Both the position numbers and the translations under genes were made by a program. 19,947 bases of DNA from assembly GCA_964565665.1 (NCBI GenBank), contig CAZMFZ010000071.1, forward strand, positions 1 to 19,947, in the 5' to 3' direction. The DNA is from CAZMFZ01 sp964565665. GTDB lineage: Bacteria > Bacteroidota > Bacteroidia > Cytophagales > UBA9547. The notes below the pieces were generated by a model that had not been told where the DNA came from, ran no database searches, and worked only from the letters and a program-made list of their open reading frames with translations. Positions 1 to 8,257 of this stretch are shown here, piece after piece. Numbering within the stretch: the stretch's first letter is position 1; each line of letters opens with the position of its first letter.

Positions 1-138
1 CATATACAATTGTTGCAATAATTTATTTTTTATAAATAATAAAACACTTTGTGTTGCAATAAATTTTATTTGTAATTATTTGCAACATACTTTGTTACAA
101 ATAATTTATATTTTATAATTTAGAAACAAAAAGATAAC
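1..138. promoter_or_regulatory. Upstream region of the XRE regulator with phased repeats
   Basis: This very AT-rich stretch has no gene. It holds three forward copies of a TGTTGCAA-type motif starting at 11 (TGTTGCAATAATTTA), 52 (TGTTGCAATAAATTT) and 93 (TGTTACAAATAATTT), exactly 41 bp apart, and one inverted copy at 74-87 (AATTATTTGCAACA). Spacing near four helical turns, just upstream of a helix-turn-helix gene, suggests an operator at which the regulator may control itself. That role is inference. The repeats are seen directly. Confidence 0.45.
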
Positions 139-738
139 TTGAAAAAATCGGCCGTTGCAATTATCCGTGAGCAGCTAGGGCTTACCCAACAAGAACTGGC
201 AGACTATTTAGACATTGAAAGAGGTACACTTTCTATGGCCGAAAGCAATAGAAGACCCATATCCACTGCTATTCTTGCCGAGCTTACCCAGCTTTTTCAG
301 CAGCCTGCCACTGTCACTGGTTTTATTTCTTCCGAGTGGGAAATACTTGAGCAAGCTGAAATGGTAAAAGAATTTTCAGCTCATAAAAAAGAATTGGAAT
401 GGAAAATTGCTGTGCAAAAAAGAAACCTCGCACGATTGCAAGCCAAACACAACCAATGTATAGCCAAAATACAAGCCTTCAAAAAAATGCACCTGCTATT
501 AGAAAATGTTGAGATTACCCCGTTAGTGGTTCATAAAAAAGCTTGGCTAAAACAAGCTGAAATTAAAACATGGAAAATATTCAGCAATTGTAGCAAGACC
601 GATATGGCTTTGCTCAGCCTGAGTATTCAAACTTTAGAAGGCGAATTGATAGCCGTAAATCAAAGGTTGGTAGGTGAACAAGAAAGACTTTACAAGTTTT
701 TAAAAAACGCAGAAAACCTCAGTGCAAACGGATTTTAA
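139..738 (+). CDS. XRE-family DNA-binding protein with coiled-coil C-terminus
   Basis: Residues 8-56 form a Cro/C1-type helix-turn-helix (IREQLGLTQQELADYLDIER followed by GTLSMAES), the usual signature of an XRE transcription regulator. Residues about 65-120 and 160-195 are rich in Lys, Glu, Gln and Leu and are probably coiled coil, for dimerisation or partner binding. I recognise no effector domain. The start is TTG; no in-frame ATG lies close by, and the HTH begins only seven residues in, so this start is needed. It stands alone on its strand, with phased repeats upstream and a toxin-like remnant downstream. Likely a local regulator, possibly autoregulatory; its target is unknown. Confidence 0.8.
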   Translation: MKKSAVAIIREQLGLTQQELADYLDIERGTLSMAESNRRPISTAILAELTQLFQQPATVTGFISSEWEILEQAEMVKEFSAHKKELEWKIAVQKRNLARLQAKHNQCIAKIQAFKKMHLLLENVEITPLVVHKKAWLKQAEIKTWKIFSNCSKTDMALLSLSIQTLEGELIAVNQRLVGEQERLYKFLKNAENLSANGF

Positions 739-761
739 ATTTAAAAATTCTTGAAGAATAA

Positions 762-776
762 AAAAAGTAGCTTTTT
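762..776 (+). terminator. Weak AT-rich hairpin after the XRE gene
   Basis: AAAAAG (762-767) can pair with CTTTTT (771-776) around a 3-nt loop, 24 bases after the regulator's stop codon. The stem is short and has almost no GC, so a terminator role is only suggested by position. Confidence 0.2.
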
Positions 777-783
777 AAATTAA

Positions 784-909
784 ATGGTATGCAGAAAGGC
801 ATCCTTTCAAGTAACGAGAAAACCAGAACTATTAAAATTTAAGCCTATAGGTCTAATGTCTCCAAGAATCAAAAAAGAACGTAGACTTATTTATGAAGTT
901 GTAAGTTAG
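784..909 (+). pseudogene. Remnant of a YoeB/Txe-like mRNA interferase toxin
   Basis: This 41-codon ATG-to-TAG frame was read directly. Its product contains SFQVTRKPELLKF, then GLMSPRIKKERRLIYEV. This resembles the C-terminal half of YoeB/Txe toxins, where a PF-x-G-x-GKPE-x-LK segment is followed by SG-x-WSRRI-x-x-EHRLVY. The N-terminal half is missing, the usual SRR is SPR, the His of EHR is Arg, and the frame stops before the catalytic His-Tyr near the end of the family. No YefM-like antitoxin is visible beside it. It is most likely a decayed toxin gene, not an active one. The similarity is by eye from family knowledge; an unrelated small ORF is the alternative. Confidence 0.5.
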
Positions 910-941
910 AGAATAGGTTTTAAATATTTCAGTTGACAAAC

Positions 942-2072
942 TCAATTTAGTACCACTTTCATTTTTGTAGCAGTTTTTTTGTATTCTGCGGGAGTAACAC
1001 CAGTTTTCTCTTTAAATATGCGATAAAAAGTAGATTTATTGTTGAATCCGCAATCGAAGCAGAGCGAATCAATCTTCAAATTATTTTCAAAACCCAAGGA
1101 TAAGTATTTTTTGGCTTCTTCCAAACGATAGTTGTTTACAAAATCATTGAAATTTGTGCCTGCTTTTCTATTGATAACTTCTGAAAGTTTATGAGGAGAA
1201 ATTCTCAAAGTTTCGCCTAAATTGGTTAGCTTTATTTCAGGCTCCAACCAAGGTTTTTCAGCTTCGAAGTGATATAGTATTTTTTTATAAATAGTGTCTA
1301 CTTCTTCTAAACTAAGCCTTGAATTTTGGTATTTTTCATTTCGGAATATATTTAATGGCTCAATGGCTTGGGCGTATTGCAAGTAATTAGTTTTGTTGAA
1401 AAGCACATCGTTGTTATAACTCTGATAGAATATATAAAAACAATAGATATTAGAGCAAATGGGTAGCAATATTAAATCTGTAAATTCATTGCCAATAAAG
1501 GAAGCGGCAGGAAGTGCTACCAAACCTAAAGCCAACATCAGGTAAAATAGCTTCTTTAGAAAATCAAGCTTTAAATGGTAAATATTGCTGAATACTTGTT
1601 TAGCTTCATTTTCTAGTTTTTTCATTCTATAAATACCTAAGGCAATAAAAAACAGAAATACAATACCTACCAAATAATTGTTGTAGGCAAATAAGGGAGG
1701 CTGAATACCAAACATATTATTTACTATCATTTGTTGCTCTGGTAAGGGAATTTGTAGATAATAATACAATGATACAATGGAAGCTATACAAGGTAAAAAC
1801 ATCCAATAACTGTTAGAAAACTTTACTTTTTCGCCCAACAGCAATTTAGAATAAAGGTATAGTGCCGGACCCATCATCAATATGAAGAATTCATGCACGA
1901 AGAACACCCAGCCAGTAATTAACAGCTTTTTATAAGCTAAAAAGTTGGCTAAAGCAGTGAATCCGGGGAGCAAGAATATAAGAGCCAATAAAAATACAGG
2001 GAGGGAATTATCTCTTCTTGTAAATAAGAAAAAGCAAACTAACACTTTATTGCTTACTGCAAATATTGCCAA
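942..2072 (-). CDS. Membrane-anchored AraC-family transcription regulator
   Basis: The N-terminal 220 residues contain about six or seven hydrophobic segments (roughly 4-18, 24-46, 54-78, 90-107, 131-149, 172-192, 197-217). A C-terminal AraC-type DNA-binding domain follows (about 281-368), with helix-turn-helix motifs near 283-305 and 334-358 (IDSLCFDCGFNNKSTFYRIF). This multi-span plus AraC layout is common in Bacteroidota and probably senses a membrane or external signal. The start used is TTG. In-frame codons extend upstream only to a TAA at 2106-2108 and include ATT and ATA but no ATG, so the true N-terminus may lie a few residues upstream. It lies 80 bp downstream of the channel-like gene on the same strand, so co-transcription is possible. 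The target is unknown. Confidence 0.85.
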   Translation of the reverse strand: MAIFAVSNKVLVCFFLFTRRDNSLPVFLLALIFLLPGFTALANFLAYKKLLITGWVFFVHEFFILMMGPALYLYSKLLLGEKVKFSNSYWMFLPCIASIVSLYYYLQIPLPEQQMIVNNMFGIQPPLFAYNNYLVGIVFLFFIALGIYRMKKLENEAKQVFSNIYHLKLDFLKKLFYLMLALGLVALPAASFIGNEFTDLILLPICSNIYCFYIFYQSYNNDVLFNKTNYLQYAQAIEPLNIFRNEKYQNSRLSLEEVDTIYKKILYHFEAEKPWLEPEIKLTNLGETLRISPHKLSEVINRKAGTNFNDFVNNYRLEEAKKYLSLGFENNLKIDSLCFDCGFNNKSTFYRIFKEKTGVTPAEYKKTATKMKVVLN

Positions 2073-2152
2073 TACTTCAATTGGGATGCCTATAGTAAGG
2101 CAATTTTATAAGTGCCAAATTCAATATAATAATTTTCCTTTTAAATAGTATT

Positions 2153-3031
2153 TTATTTCGATAAAAGCCTACCCACGAGCAAAACTGAAAATAAATTGCT
2201 CCATACTGCCTCAATTATGCTCACATCTTTTACAATAAGCATGGCATCAGGAAAAGAACTGTCTAAGGCCCCCAGTACATTCATGCTATAAGCCACACAC
2301 ATCATATAGCTGTGAAACCGCATTTCGTGAAGCACGCCTGTGGCATTGGGGTATACCAAACATACAATATCGTATACACTGGCAAAGCTTATAGAAATCA
2401 TGAGGTAAATACAGGCAGAACCCCACATACGCTCTTCCATATTGCTTTTTTCGCCAAATATTTCAATAATGGTATAATAAATAATGGTGCAAAACGAACT
2501 GTATAAGCTCACTTGCACAAAAAATAATATAATGCGTTTGATGTTGTCTTCAATAATATGTACACCTGGGCTGGCCAGCACACCACCAATTAGTACTGCA
2601 GTCACTAATATTGTGTATACCCGGTTTACTACTTTTATATTGGTATCAAATGATTTTACCATTTTATACATATTCACCATATACCATATTGTGGTACATA
2701 AAAACAAGGTTTCTCCAATACTTTTAGACATTTCCGAAGGCTCCATTATCATGTGAATGATGTCTTCATTGAGCAATGCTTGCACAATAAGAATAAATTG
2801 GCTGAAAATTGTAAGTTTAAAACGATGAATTTTTACTGAGTTAATTTCCATTGGTTTGAAGATGCTATATTTTATTGTGAATTTAAACGATACATACGGA
2901 GATGGAAGCAATAATGGATTTTGCGTTGCAATTTTACTCAAATTCATATCAAAATGTTTTGGAAATATAGGCTTTTTAATAACACACTTTATCAATGGCT
3001 GCACACCTTGCCAACGGTTTATTATTAACAT
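2153..3031 (-). CDS. Six-span ion-channel-like membrane protein with altered filter
   Basis: From about residue 70 there are six hydrophobic segments (roughly 70-90, 107-122, 137-155, 164-192, 203-227, 271-290), with a re-entrant-like stretch between the last two. The end (IIEAVWSNLFSVLLVGRLLS) matches the inner helix of bacterial six-span K+ channel proteins (IEA-x-x-GQLYLAVLIARLV), and GSACIYLMISISFASVY matches their fifth helix. Where those have TTLGYGD-x-x-P, this protein has NVLGALDSSFP (251-261), so both filter Tyr and second Gly are lost. It may be a non-conducting or differently selective relative; function unknown. The ATG at 3031 gives a long hydrophilic start. Met61 (2851) would give 232 residues, closer to the family, and is a plausible real start. 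It is divergent from ispG. Confidence 0.65.
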   Translation of the reverse strand: MLIINRWQGVQPLIKCVIKKPIFPKHFDMNLSKIATQNPLLLPSPYVSFKFTIKYSIFKPMEINSVKIHRFKLTIFSQFILIVQALLNEDIIHMIMEPSEMSKSIGETLFLCTTIWYMVNMYKMVKSFDTNIKVVNRVYTILVTAVLIGGVLASPGVHIIEDNIKRIILFFVQVSLYSSFCTIIYYTIIEIFGEKSNMEERMWGSACIYLMISISFASVYDIVCLVYPNATGVLHEMRFHSYMMCVAYSMNVLGALDSSFPDAMLIVKDVSIIEAVWSNLFSVLLVGRLLSK

Positions 3032-3036
3032 TTATG

Positions 3037-3044
3037 TATTTTTG
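3037..3044 (+). promoter_or_regulatory. Bacteroidota -7 box ahead of ispG
   Basis: TATTTTTG matches the Bacteroidota -7 consensus TAnnTTTG and lies 26 bases before the ispG start codon. No clear -33 TTTG is seen at the usual 19-20 bp spacing, so this is a partial match. It falls in the 39-bp divergent gap. Confidence 0.4.
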
Positions 3045-3070
3045 TAGTTGAATAAAAAAAGAGTACCCTT

Positions 3071-5071
3071 ATGCCTTCCACTTCACTCACACAGCCTTTC
3101 GATTATTGCCAAAGCCTCACAGAATATTCCCGAAGGAAGACAGTAGAAGTTAAAATTGGAAACTTGCTGATGGGTTCTATGCACCCAATCCGGGTACAAT
3201 CAATGACTACCATCGATACTATGGACACCCAAGGTTCGGTTGAGCAGGCTATAAGAATGATAGAGGCAGGTTGTGAATTGGTACGCATTACTGCTCCCAG
3301 TATTAAAGAGGCCAACAATCTTGCTGAAATAAAAAAGGAATTGGTAAAAAGAGGCTACAATACGCCCTTAGTGGCCGATATACACTTTACACCCAATGCT
3401 GCCGAGGTAGCCGCCAGAATTGTAGAAAAGGTACGAGTAAATCCTGGTAATTATGCCGATAAAAAGCGATTCGAAACCATAGAATATACCGATATCGAAT
3501 ATAACAACGAGCTGCAACGCATAAGAGATAAATTCTTGCCTTTAGTGAAAATATGCAAAGATTACGGCACGGCCATGCGAATAGGTACCAATCATGGCTC
3601 ACTTTCCGATCGCATTATGAGCCGCTATGGCGATAGCCCGCTCGGAATGGTAGAGTCGGCCTTGGAATTCTTAAAAATATGTGAAGATGAGAATTACTAC
3701 AATATTGTAATTTCCATGAAATCGAGCAACACCCAAGTAATGGTGCAGGCTTACCGAATGCTAGTAAATAGGTTGAATGCTGATGGTTTCAAGCCGTATC
3801 CTTTGCACTTGGGTGTAACCGAAGCTGGAGAAGCCGAAGACGGAAGAATAAAATCGGCTGTGGGAATAGGTACTTTACTTGAAGACGGTCTGGGCGACAC
3901 CGTGAGAGTATCCCTCACAGAAGATCCCGAATTTGAAATGCCGGTTGCCAAAGCTTTGGTAGACAGATACAATAATCGTTCTGGTCATAAGCCTATTAAA
4001 TCCATTGAAATATCACCCATAAACCCGTATCAATACAATCGGAGACACACTTTTGAGGTAGCCAATATAGGCGGTAGCAATGTGCCGAGAGTAATTGCAG
4101 ATTTCTCGCAAAACAGTCCGTTTCAAAATACTAATTATGAAGGTAAAAGTGCTTTGAAATCTATTGGACATTTCTATTTTGAATTGACAGATAAGTGGAA
4201 TATGAACGATTTAGGTGCCGACTATATCTATACAGGTGGCCATCCAGCCCCATTTATGCTGCCAAATGGGGTGAAAGAGATCATAAATTTTGATACTTGG
4301 AATGAGCTAACCCTCAAAAATCACAAGCTTCCTTTGTTCGATTTACGAGATGGGAACATGGCACAACATCAATCAATAGTTGTCAATAATACTTTACCCA
4401 AATTTATATTCATCAATTACAAATCTCTTTCAGATGATTTTTATGATTTAATTCGAAATGATAAAAATGCCATACTGTTGATTGATACAAATAATGAACA
4501 TGCCATGGGTGCACTCAGGAGGTTGTTTTTTTATTTGATGGGGAATAAAATAGACAACCCGGTAGTTATTTCCAGAAAATATACTGAATTGACAGATGAT
4601 ATGTTTCAACTCTATTCCGCTACCGATTTTGGGGGTTTGCTCATCGATGGCTTTGGCGATGGGGTGTTTATCTCAAATGAAAATACACCAAATGCTGACG
4701 ACATTATTCGAAAACGCAACAACACAGTAGCCTTTGGCATATTACAGGCAGCTCGTACTCGCATTTCAAAAACAGAATATATTTCTTGTCCATCGTGTGG
4801 GCGTACGCTTTTTGATTTGCAAGAAACCACCGCTATGATTCGCAAACGAACTGACCATTTAAAAGGCTTGAAAATAGGTATTATGGGTTGCATCGTGAAT
4901 GGACCGGGCGAAATGGCCGATGCAGATTTCGGCTACGTAGGTGTGGGAAAAGACAGAATCGCACTTTACAAAGGCAAAGAAATAATAAAGAAAGCAGTAC
5001 CTGCCGAAAATGCACTTGACGAACTCATTGATTTGATAAAATCAGAAGGAAAGTGGATTGAGCAAGAATGA
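3071..5071 (+). CDS. ispG: 4-hydroxy-3-methylbut-2-enyl diphosphate synthase (long form)
   Basis: IspG (GcpE) reduces 2-C-methyl-D-erythritol 2,4-cyclodiphosphate to HMBPP, the penultimate step of the MEP isoprenoid pathway, in the cytosol. The N-terminal TIM-barrel part begins at MGSMHPIRVQSMT and includes the VADIHF and VRVNPGN motifs. The C-terminal part holds the [4Fe-4S] site: Cys573 and Cys576 (SCPSCGR), Cys607 and Glu614 (MGCIVNGPGE). At 666 residues it is the long form with an extra central domain (about 300-540), as in Bacteroidota, Chlamydiae and plants; the short bacterial form is about 370. It appears intact. It ends 10 bp from the convergent DoxX-like gene, and a -7 box lies at 3037. 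Confidence 0.97.
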   Translation: MPSTSLTQPFDYCQSLTEYSRRKTVEVKIGNLLMGSMHPIRVQSMTTIDTMDTQGSVEQAIRMIEAGCELVRITAPSIKEANNLAEIKKELVKRGYNTPLVADIHFTPNAAEVAARIVEKVRVNPGNYADKKRFETIEYTDIEYNNELQRIRDKFLPLVKICKDYGTAMRIGTNHGSLSDRIMSRYGDSPLGMVESALEFLKICEDENYYNIVISMKSSNTQVMVQAYRMLVNRLNADGFKPYPLHLGVTEAGEAEDGRIKSAVGIGTLLEDGLGDTVRVSLTEDPEFEMPVAKALVDRYNNRSGHKPIKSIEISPINPYQYNRRHTFEVANIGGSNVPRVIADFSQNSPFQNTNYEGKSALKSIGHFYFELTDKWNMNDLGADYIYTGGHPAPFMLPNGVKEIINFDTWNELTLKNHKLPLFDLRDGNMAQHQSIVVNNTLPKFIFINYKSLSDDFYDLIRNDKNAILLIDTNNEHAMGALRRLFFYLMGNKIDNPVVISRKYTELTDDMFQLYSATDFGGLLIDGFGDGVFISNENTPNADDIIRKRNNTVAFGILQAARTRISKTEYISCPSCGRTLFDLQETTAMIRKRTDHLKGLKIGIMGCIVNGPGEMADADFGYVGVGKDRIALYKGKEIIKKAVPAENALDELIDLIKSEGKWIEQE

Positions 5072-5081
5072 TATAAAACGA

Positions 5082-5453
5082 CTACGACTTAGTTTTTTCA
5101 TTTCTGGTAAATAAATAAGCCCACCAAACCAACACAAATTGTAAAGCAACTCTTATAACAAGTACATACATAGGAATGTTGAATTTTGTAGGTTTGTCAA
5201 ATATCATTTGAATGTGCACTGCCAAAAACACCATTAGCATGGCAATAATGAGCCAAGCGGCAGTTTTTCTATAATTTGGATAAAGCAATAATATCGCCAA
5301 TACCATTTCAGAAATGCCACTTATATGTATTAATTCATTGGGGTATGGTAGCCAGAAAGGTATAATTGCTGCATACATTTGTGGATTGATAAAATGGTTT
5401 GCACCCGCCAGCAAATACAAAACTGACATGGAATACAGCGATAGTTTTTTCAT
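5082..5453 (-). CDS. DoxX-like small membrane protein
   Basis: A 123-residue protein with four hydrophobic segments (about 4-20, 42-57, 65-84, 95-115). The N-terminal LYLLAGANHFINP and the following GISEMVLAILLL fit the DoxX/DoxX-like family of small four-span inner-membrane proteins. The biochemical role is unknown for most members; some are tied to respiratory or redox processes. It starts with ATG (MKKLSLYSM) and converges on ispG with a 10-bp gap and no clear terminator between them. It looks monocistronic. Confidence 0.75.
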   Translation of the reverse strand: MKKLSLYSMSVLYLLAGANHFINPQMYAAIIPFWLPYPNELIHISGISEMVLAILLLYPNYRKTAAWLIIAMLMVFLAVHIQMIFDKPTKFNIPMYVLVIRVALQFVLVWWAYLFTRNEKTKS

Positions 5454-5546
5454 TCTATAGTTTTGAAGCTTTGTAATTGTTAAAATTCACTAATATTTCC
5501 CAGATAAGTATTTAATTTATATCTAATGGGTTAAATCAAGTATCAG

Positions 5547-5580
5547 TTTTGAATCTGTTATATTTTTTTGACTATATTTC
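5547..5580 (+). promoter_or_regulatory. Candidate gltA promoter
   Basis: TTTTG at 5547-5551 and TATATTTC at 5573-5580 resemble the Bacteroidota -33 (TTTG) and -7 (TAnnTTTG) boxes. The 21-bp spacer is slightly longer than usual and the last -7 base differs. Position 43 bases before the citrate synthase ATG fits. Confidence 0.35.
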
Positions 5581-5622
5581 GACAATTATTTTATCTGTAA
5601 AACACCTAATCTCAATCATTAT

Positions 5623-6909
5623 ATGTCTGATCAAACTGCCGAAATAATATTAGAAGGAAAGTCGTTTAAATTTCCCATTGTTGTTGGCACTGAAAACGAA
5701 AAAGCCATTGACATTTCTAAATTAAGAGATGAAACAGGCTACATTACTTACGACCAAGGCTACAAAAATACAGGCGCGACTAAAAGCGAAATTACTTTCC
5801 TTGATGGTGAAAACGGCATTTTGCAATACAGAGGCTACCCGATAGAGCAATTGGCAGAAACCTCTTCATTTATAGAAGTAGCTTATTTGCTTATTTATGG
5901 CAATTTGCCAAACAAATCAGAATTAGAAGATTTCACTACACGTATTACCAAGCGTTCGCTTGTGCATGAAGATATGAAAATCATTCTCGATGGCTTTCCC
6001 TCTTATGCCCACCCCATGGGTGTCTTATCATCATTGGTTTGCTCTATGACAGCTTTTTATCCCGAATCATTAAATCCTAATCCTACAGAGGAAGAGCTAG
6101 ATTTGCATGTAATAAGGTTGCTTGCCAAAATGCCTACTATGGTGGCTTGGTCGTACAGAAAATCGAAAGGAATGCCCTATAATTATCCTAAAAACAGCAT
6201 GGATTATTGTTCCAACTTCCTTCAAATGATGTTTGCACACCCAACTGAAACTTACAATATTGATTCATCGGTTACGAGTGCATTGAATAAATTGCTTATT
6301 CTTCATGCCGATCACGAGCAAAATTGCTCAACCTCTACCGTAAGAATTGTAGGTTCGTCACAAGCCAGTTTATATGGCTCAGTTTCGGCAGGTATCAATG
6401 CACTTTGGGGTCCATTGCATGGAGGAGCCAACCAAGAAGTGATTGAAATGCTCGAAGAAATTCGTATTTCAGGTGTGAGTACCAAAGATTACATTGAAAA
6501 AGTAAAAAAGAAAACCGTTCGATTGATGGGCTTTGGTCACCGAGTGTATAAAAACTTTGATCCACGTGCCAAAATTATAAAAGGTGCTTGCGACCAAATA
6601 TTGAACAAATTGGGCGTAAACGACCCAGTGCTTGATATTGCCAAAGGTCTTGAAGAAGCGGCTTTGAACGACCCTTATTTTATAGAAAGAAAGCTTTACC
6701 CGAATGTAGATTTTTATTCAGGAATAATTTATAGAGCCCTGGGCATTCCAGTAAATATGTTTACAGTAATGTTCGCTTTAGGCAGGCTTCCCGGTTGGAT
6801 AGCCCAATACAAAGAGTTGAGAACCAATAAAGAACCCATAGGTAGGCCAAGACAAATATATACGGGAGCTACCAAACGCGACTTTACTGTAATTGGAAAA
6901 AGAGGTTAA
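5623..6909 (+). CDS. gltA: Citrate synthase
   Basis: Condenses acetyl-CoA and oxaloacetate to citrate, the entry step of the TCA cycle, in the cytosol. At 428 residues it is the length of the hexameric Gram-negative type. The catalytic triad is visible as His266 (GPLHGGAN), His306 (MGFGHRVYK) and Asp363 (PNVDFYSG), nearly the same numbering as the E. coli enzyme (264, 305, 362). The N-terminal beta-rich domain (AEIILEGKSFKFPIVVG, then TFLDGENGILQYRGYPIEQL) is also typical. It is single, with its own likely promoter, and ends at a strong bidirectional terminator shared with rodA. Confidence 0.97.
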   Translation: MSDQTAEIILEGKSFKFPIVVGTENEKAIDISKLRDETGYITYDQGYKNTGATKSEITFLDGENGILQYRGYPIEQLAETSSFIEVAYLLIYGNLPNKSELEDFTTRITKRSLVHEDMKIILDGFPSYAHPMGVLSSLVCSMTAFYPESLNPNPTEEELDLHVIRLLAKMPTMVAWSYRKSKGMPYNYPKNSMDYCSNFLQMMFAHPTETYNIDSSVTSALNKLLILHADHEQNCSTSTVRIVGSSQASLYGSVSAGINALWGPLHGGANQEVIEMLEEIRISGVSTKDYIEKVKKKTVRLMGFGHRVYKNFDPRAKIIKGACDQILNKLGVNDPVLDIAKGLEEAALNDPYFIERKLYPNVDFYSGIIYRALGIPVNMFTVMFALGRLPGWIAQYKELRTNKEPIGRPRQIYTGATKRDFTVIGKRG

Positions 6910-6931
6910 CCTAGTTTTTACGAATACAAAT

Positions 6932-6968
6932 CAAAAAAGCCACAAAGATTGTTTCCGTGGCTTTTTTG
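6932..6968. terminator. Bidirectional intrinsic terminator between gltA and rodA
   Basis: A perfect 12-bp inverted repeat, CAAAAAAGCCAC (6932-6943) and GTGGCTTTTTTG (6957-6968), with a 13-nt loop. Each strand reads a GCCAC/GTGGC core followed by a run of six T. It lies 23 bp after the gltA stop and just before the rodA stop on the other strand, so it can end both transcripts. Confidence 0.9.
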
Positions 6969-6973
6969 TAATA

Positions 6974-8257
6974 TTATCCTAAAATATTCTTCCTGTTGGC
7001 ATCAAGATTTAAAAAAATAGCCAATAATATTGTAAACGACCATAGCGAAGAGCCTCCGTAACTGAAGAAGGGTAGCGGAATGCCGATTACTGGAAATAGC
7101 CCAATGGTCATTCCAATATTTACTGTAAAATGGAAAAACATAATGGCCAGCACGCAATAGCCATAAATTCTTGAAAATTTCGAGCGTTGCCTTTCTGCAA
7201 GATAGATTAAACGAATAAAGAGAAAAGCAAAAACGCCAATCAATACAAAACTTCCAAGCCAGCCCCATTCTTCGCCAATGGTGCAAAATATAAAGTCGGT
7301 GTGTTGCTCAGGCACAAAATCAAACTTGGTCTGGGTTCCTTCTAAAAAACCCTTGCCCAAAAATCCGCCCGATCCAATGGCAATTTTCGATTGAGTTACA
7401 TTCCAACCGAAACCAAGCGGATCAGCATCGGGGTTAATCAATGCTTTTATTCTATTTTGTTGATGAAGTTGCAATACATTATTTACAAAATAATCTACAC
7501 TAAAAATTACACCTATGGAAATTAAGTAGGATATAAATGCAAGGGTTATAAAGCCAATTCTTCGCCTTATTTCTTTAAAAAGCACAATAATAAGTGTGGT
7601 GACGATGCCTAGTACAACTATAAGAATAAACTTATTGAACAATAAAGCCAACACAAACAATATAATACAAACAATGCCGATTACTAAGGGCAAAGGGTTC
7701 ATTCCTTCTCTGAATAGAACCAAAACCAACGAGCCAAAAACCAAGGTAGAACCAGTATCGTTTTGAGCTAAAATTAGCAAAGCTGGGGCAACAATTATCA
7801 GCCCTACGCTCATCAGCGATTTTATATTCTCCAGTTTTACAAACGAGCTTGACAGATATAAAGCCATAGCTAATGCAGTAGCAAACTTGGCAAATTCTGA
7901 AGGTTGTAATGCAAAACTGCCTATCTGAATCCAAGATTTTGAGCCGGCTACTACTTTCCCGAATATCAAAACACCAATTAATAATAAAATGATTGCACCG
8001 TAGATATAATAGGCAAACGATTCCCAGAATCGGTAATCTATCAGCATGATGAATCCAAAAAGAAATATGGCTGTGCCAATCCAAAGCAATTGCTTTCCGG
8101 AGTTTAAGTTCAAGTCGAATATACTTTGGGGCAATTCAGGATCGTACACGGCAGCGAAGATGTTGAGCCAGCCCCAAGTCATTAAGAAAAAATAAATACC
8201 TATGGTGAGCCAATCAACTTCGCTTCCTGCTCTTTGGTTGAGGTTTTGCTGGATCAT
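6974..8257 (-). CDS. rodA: Rod shape-determining protein RodA (SEDS glycosyltransferase)
   Basis: RodA is the SEDS-family peptidoglycan polymerase of the elongasome. It uses lipid II at the inner membrane and works with class B PBP2. About ten hydrophobic segments are present. Typical motifs are SWIQIGSFALQPSEFAK (107-123), NDTGS (166-170), NPDADPLGFGWNVTQSKIAI (275-294), GTQTKFDFVPEQHTDFIF (307-324, the extracellular loop near the likely catalytic Asp) and the final PLPFFSYGGSS (394-404). The 427-residue length is usual for Bacteroidota. The ATG overlaps the end of the upstream pbp2 by 44 bp and no nearby alternative exists, so the two are probably translationally coupled. Transcription should stop at the 6932-6968 hairpin. 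Confidence 0.95.
   Translation of the reverse strand: MIQQNLNQRAGSEVDWLTIGIYFFLMTWGWLNIFAAVYDPELPQSIFDLNLNSGKQLLWIGTAIFLFGFIMLIDYRFWESFAYYIYGAIILLLIGVLIFGKVVAGSKSWIQIGSFALQPSEFAKFATALAMALYLSSSFVKLENIKSLMSVGLIIVAPALLILAQNDTGSTLVFGSLVLVLFREGMNPLPLVIGIVCIILFVLALLFNKFILIVVLGIVTTLIIVLFKEIRRRIGFITLAFISYLISIGVIFSVDYFVNNVLQLHQQNRIKALINPDADPLGFGWNVTQSKIAIGSGGFLGKGFLEGTQTKFDFVPEQHTDFIFCTIGEEWGWLGSFVLIGVFAFLFIRLIYLAERQRSKFSRIYGYCVLAIMFFHFTVNIGMTIGLFPVIGIPLPFFSYGGSSLWSFTILLAIFLNLDANRKNILG

Noticed and set aside
1945..2148. 67-codon frame on the plus strand
   Set aside because: It overlaps the AraC gene's membrane-coding part antisense and shows no domain; most likely a shadow frame.
2312..3047. Three plus-strand frames opposite the channel-like gene
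   Set aside because: They are short, antisense to a gene with clear membrane topology, and carry no recognisable motif.
5072..5105. Possible terminator between ispG and the DoxX-like gene
   Set aside because: Only a weak AAAAC/GTTTT pairing around a 13-nt loop is present and it runs into the coding end; not convincing.
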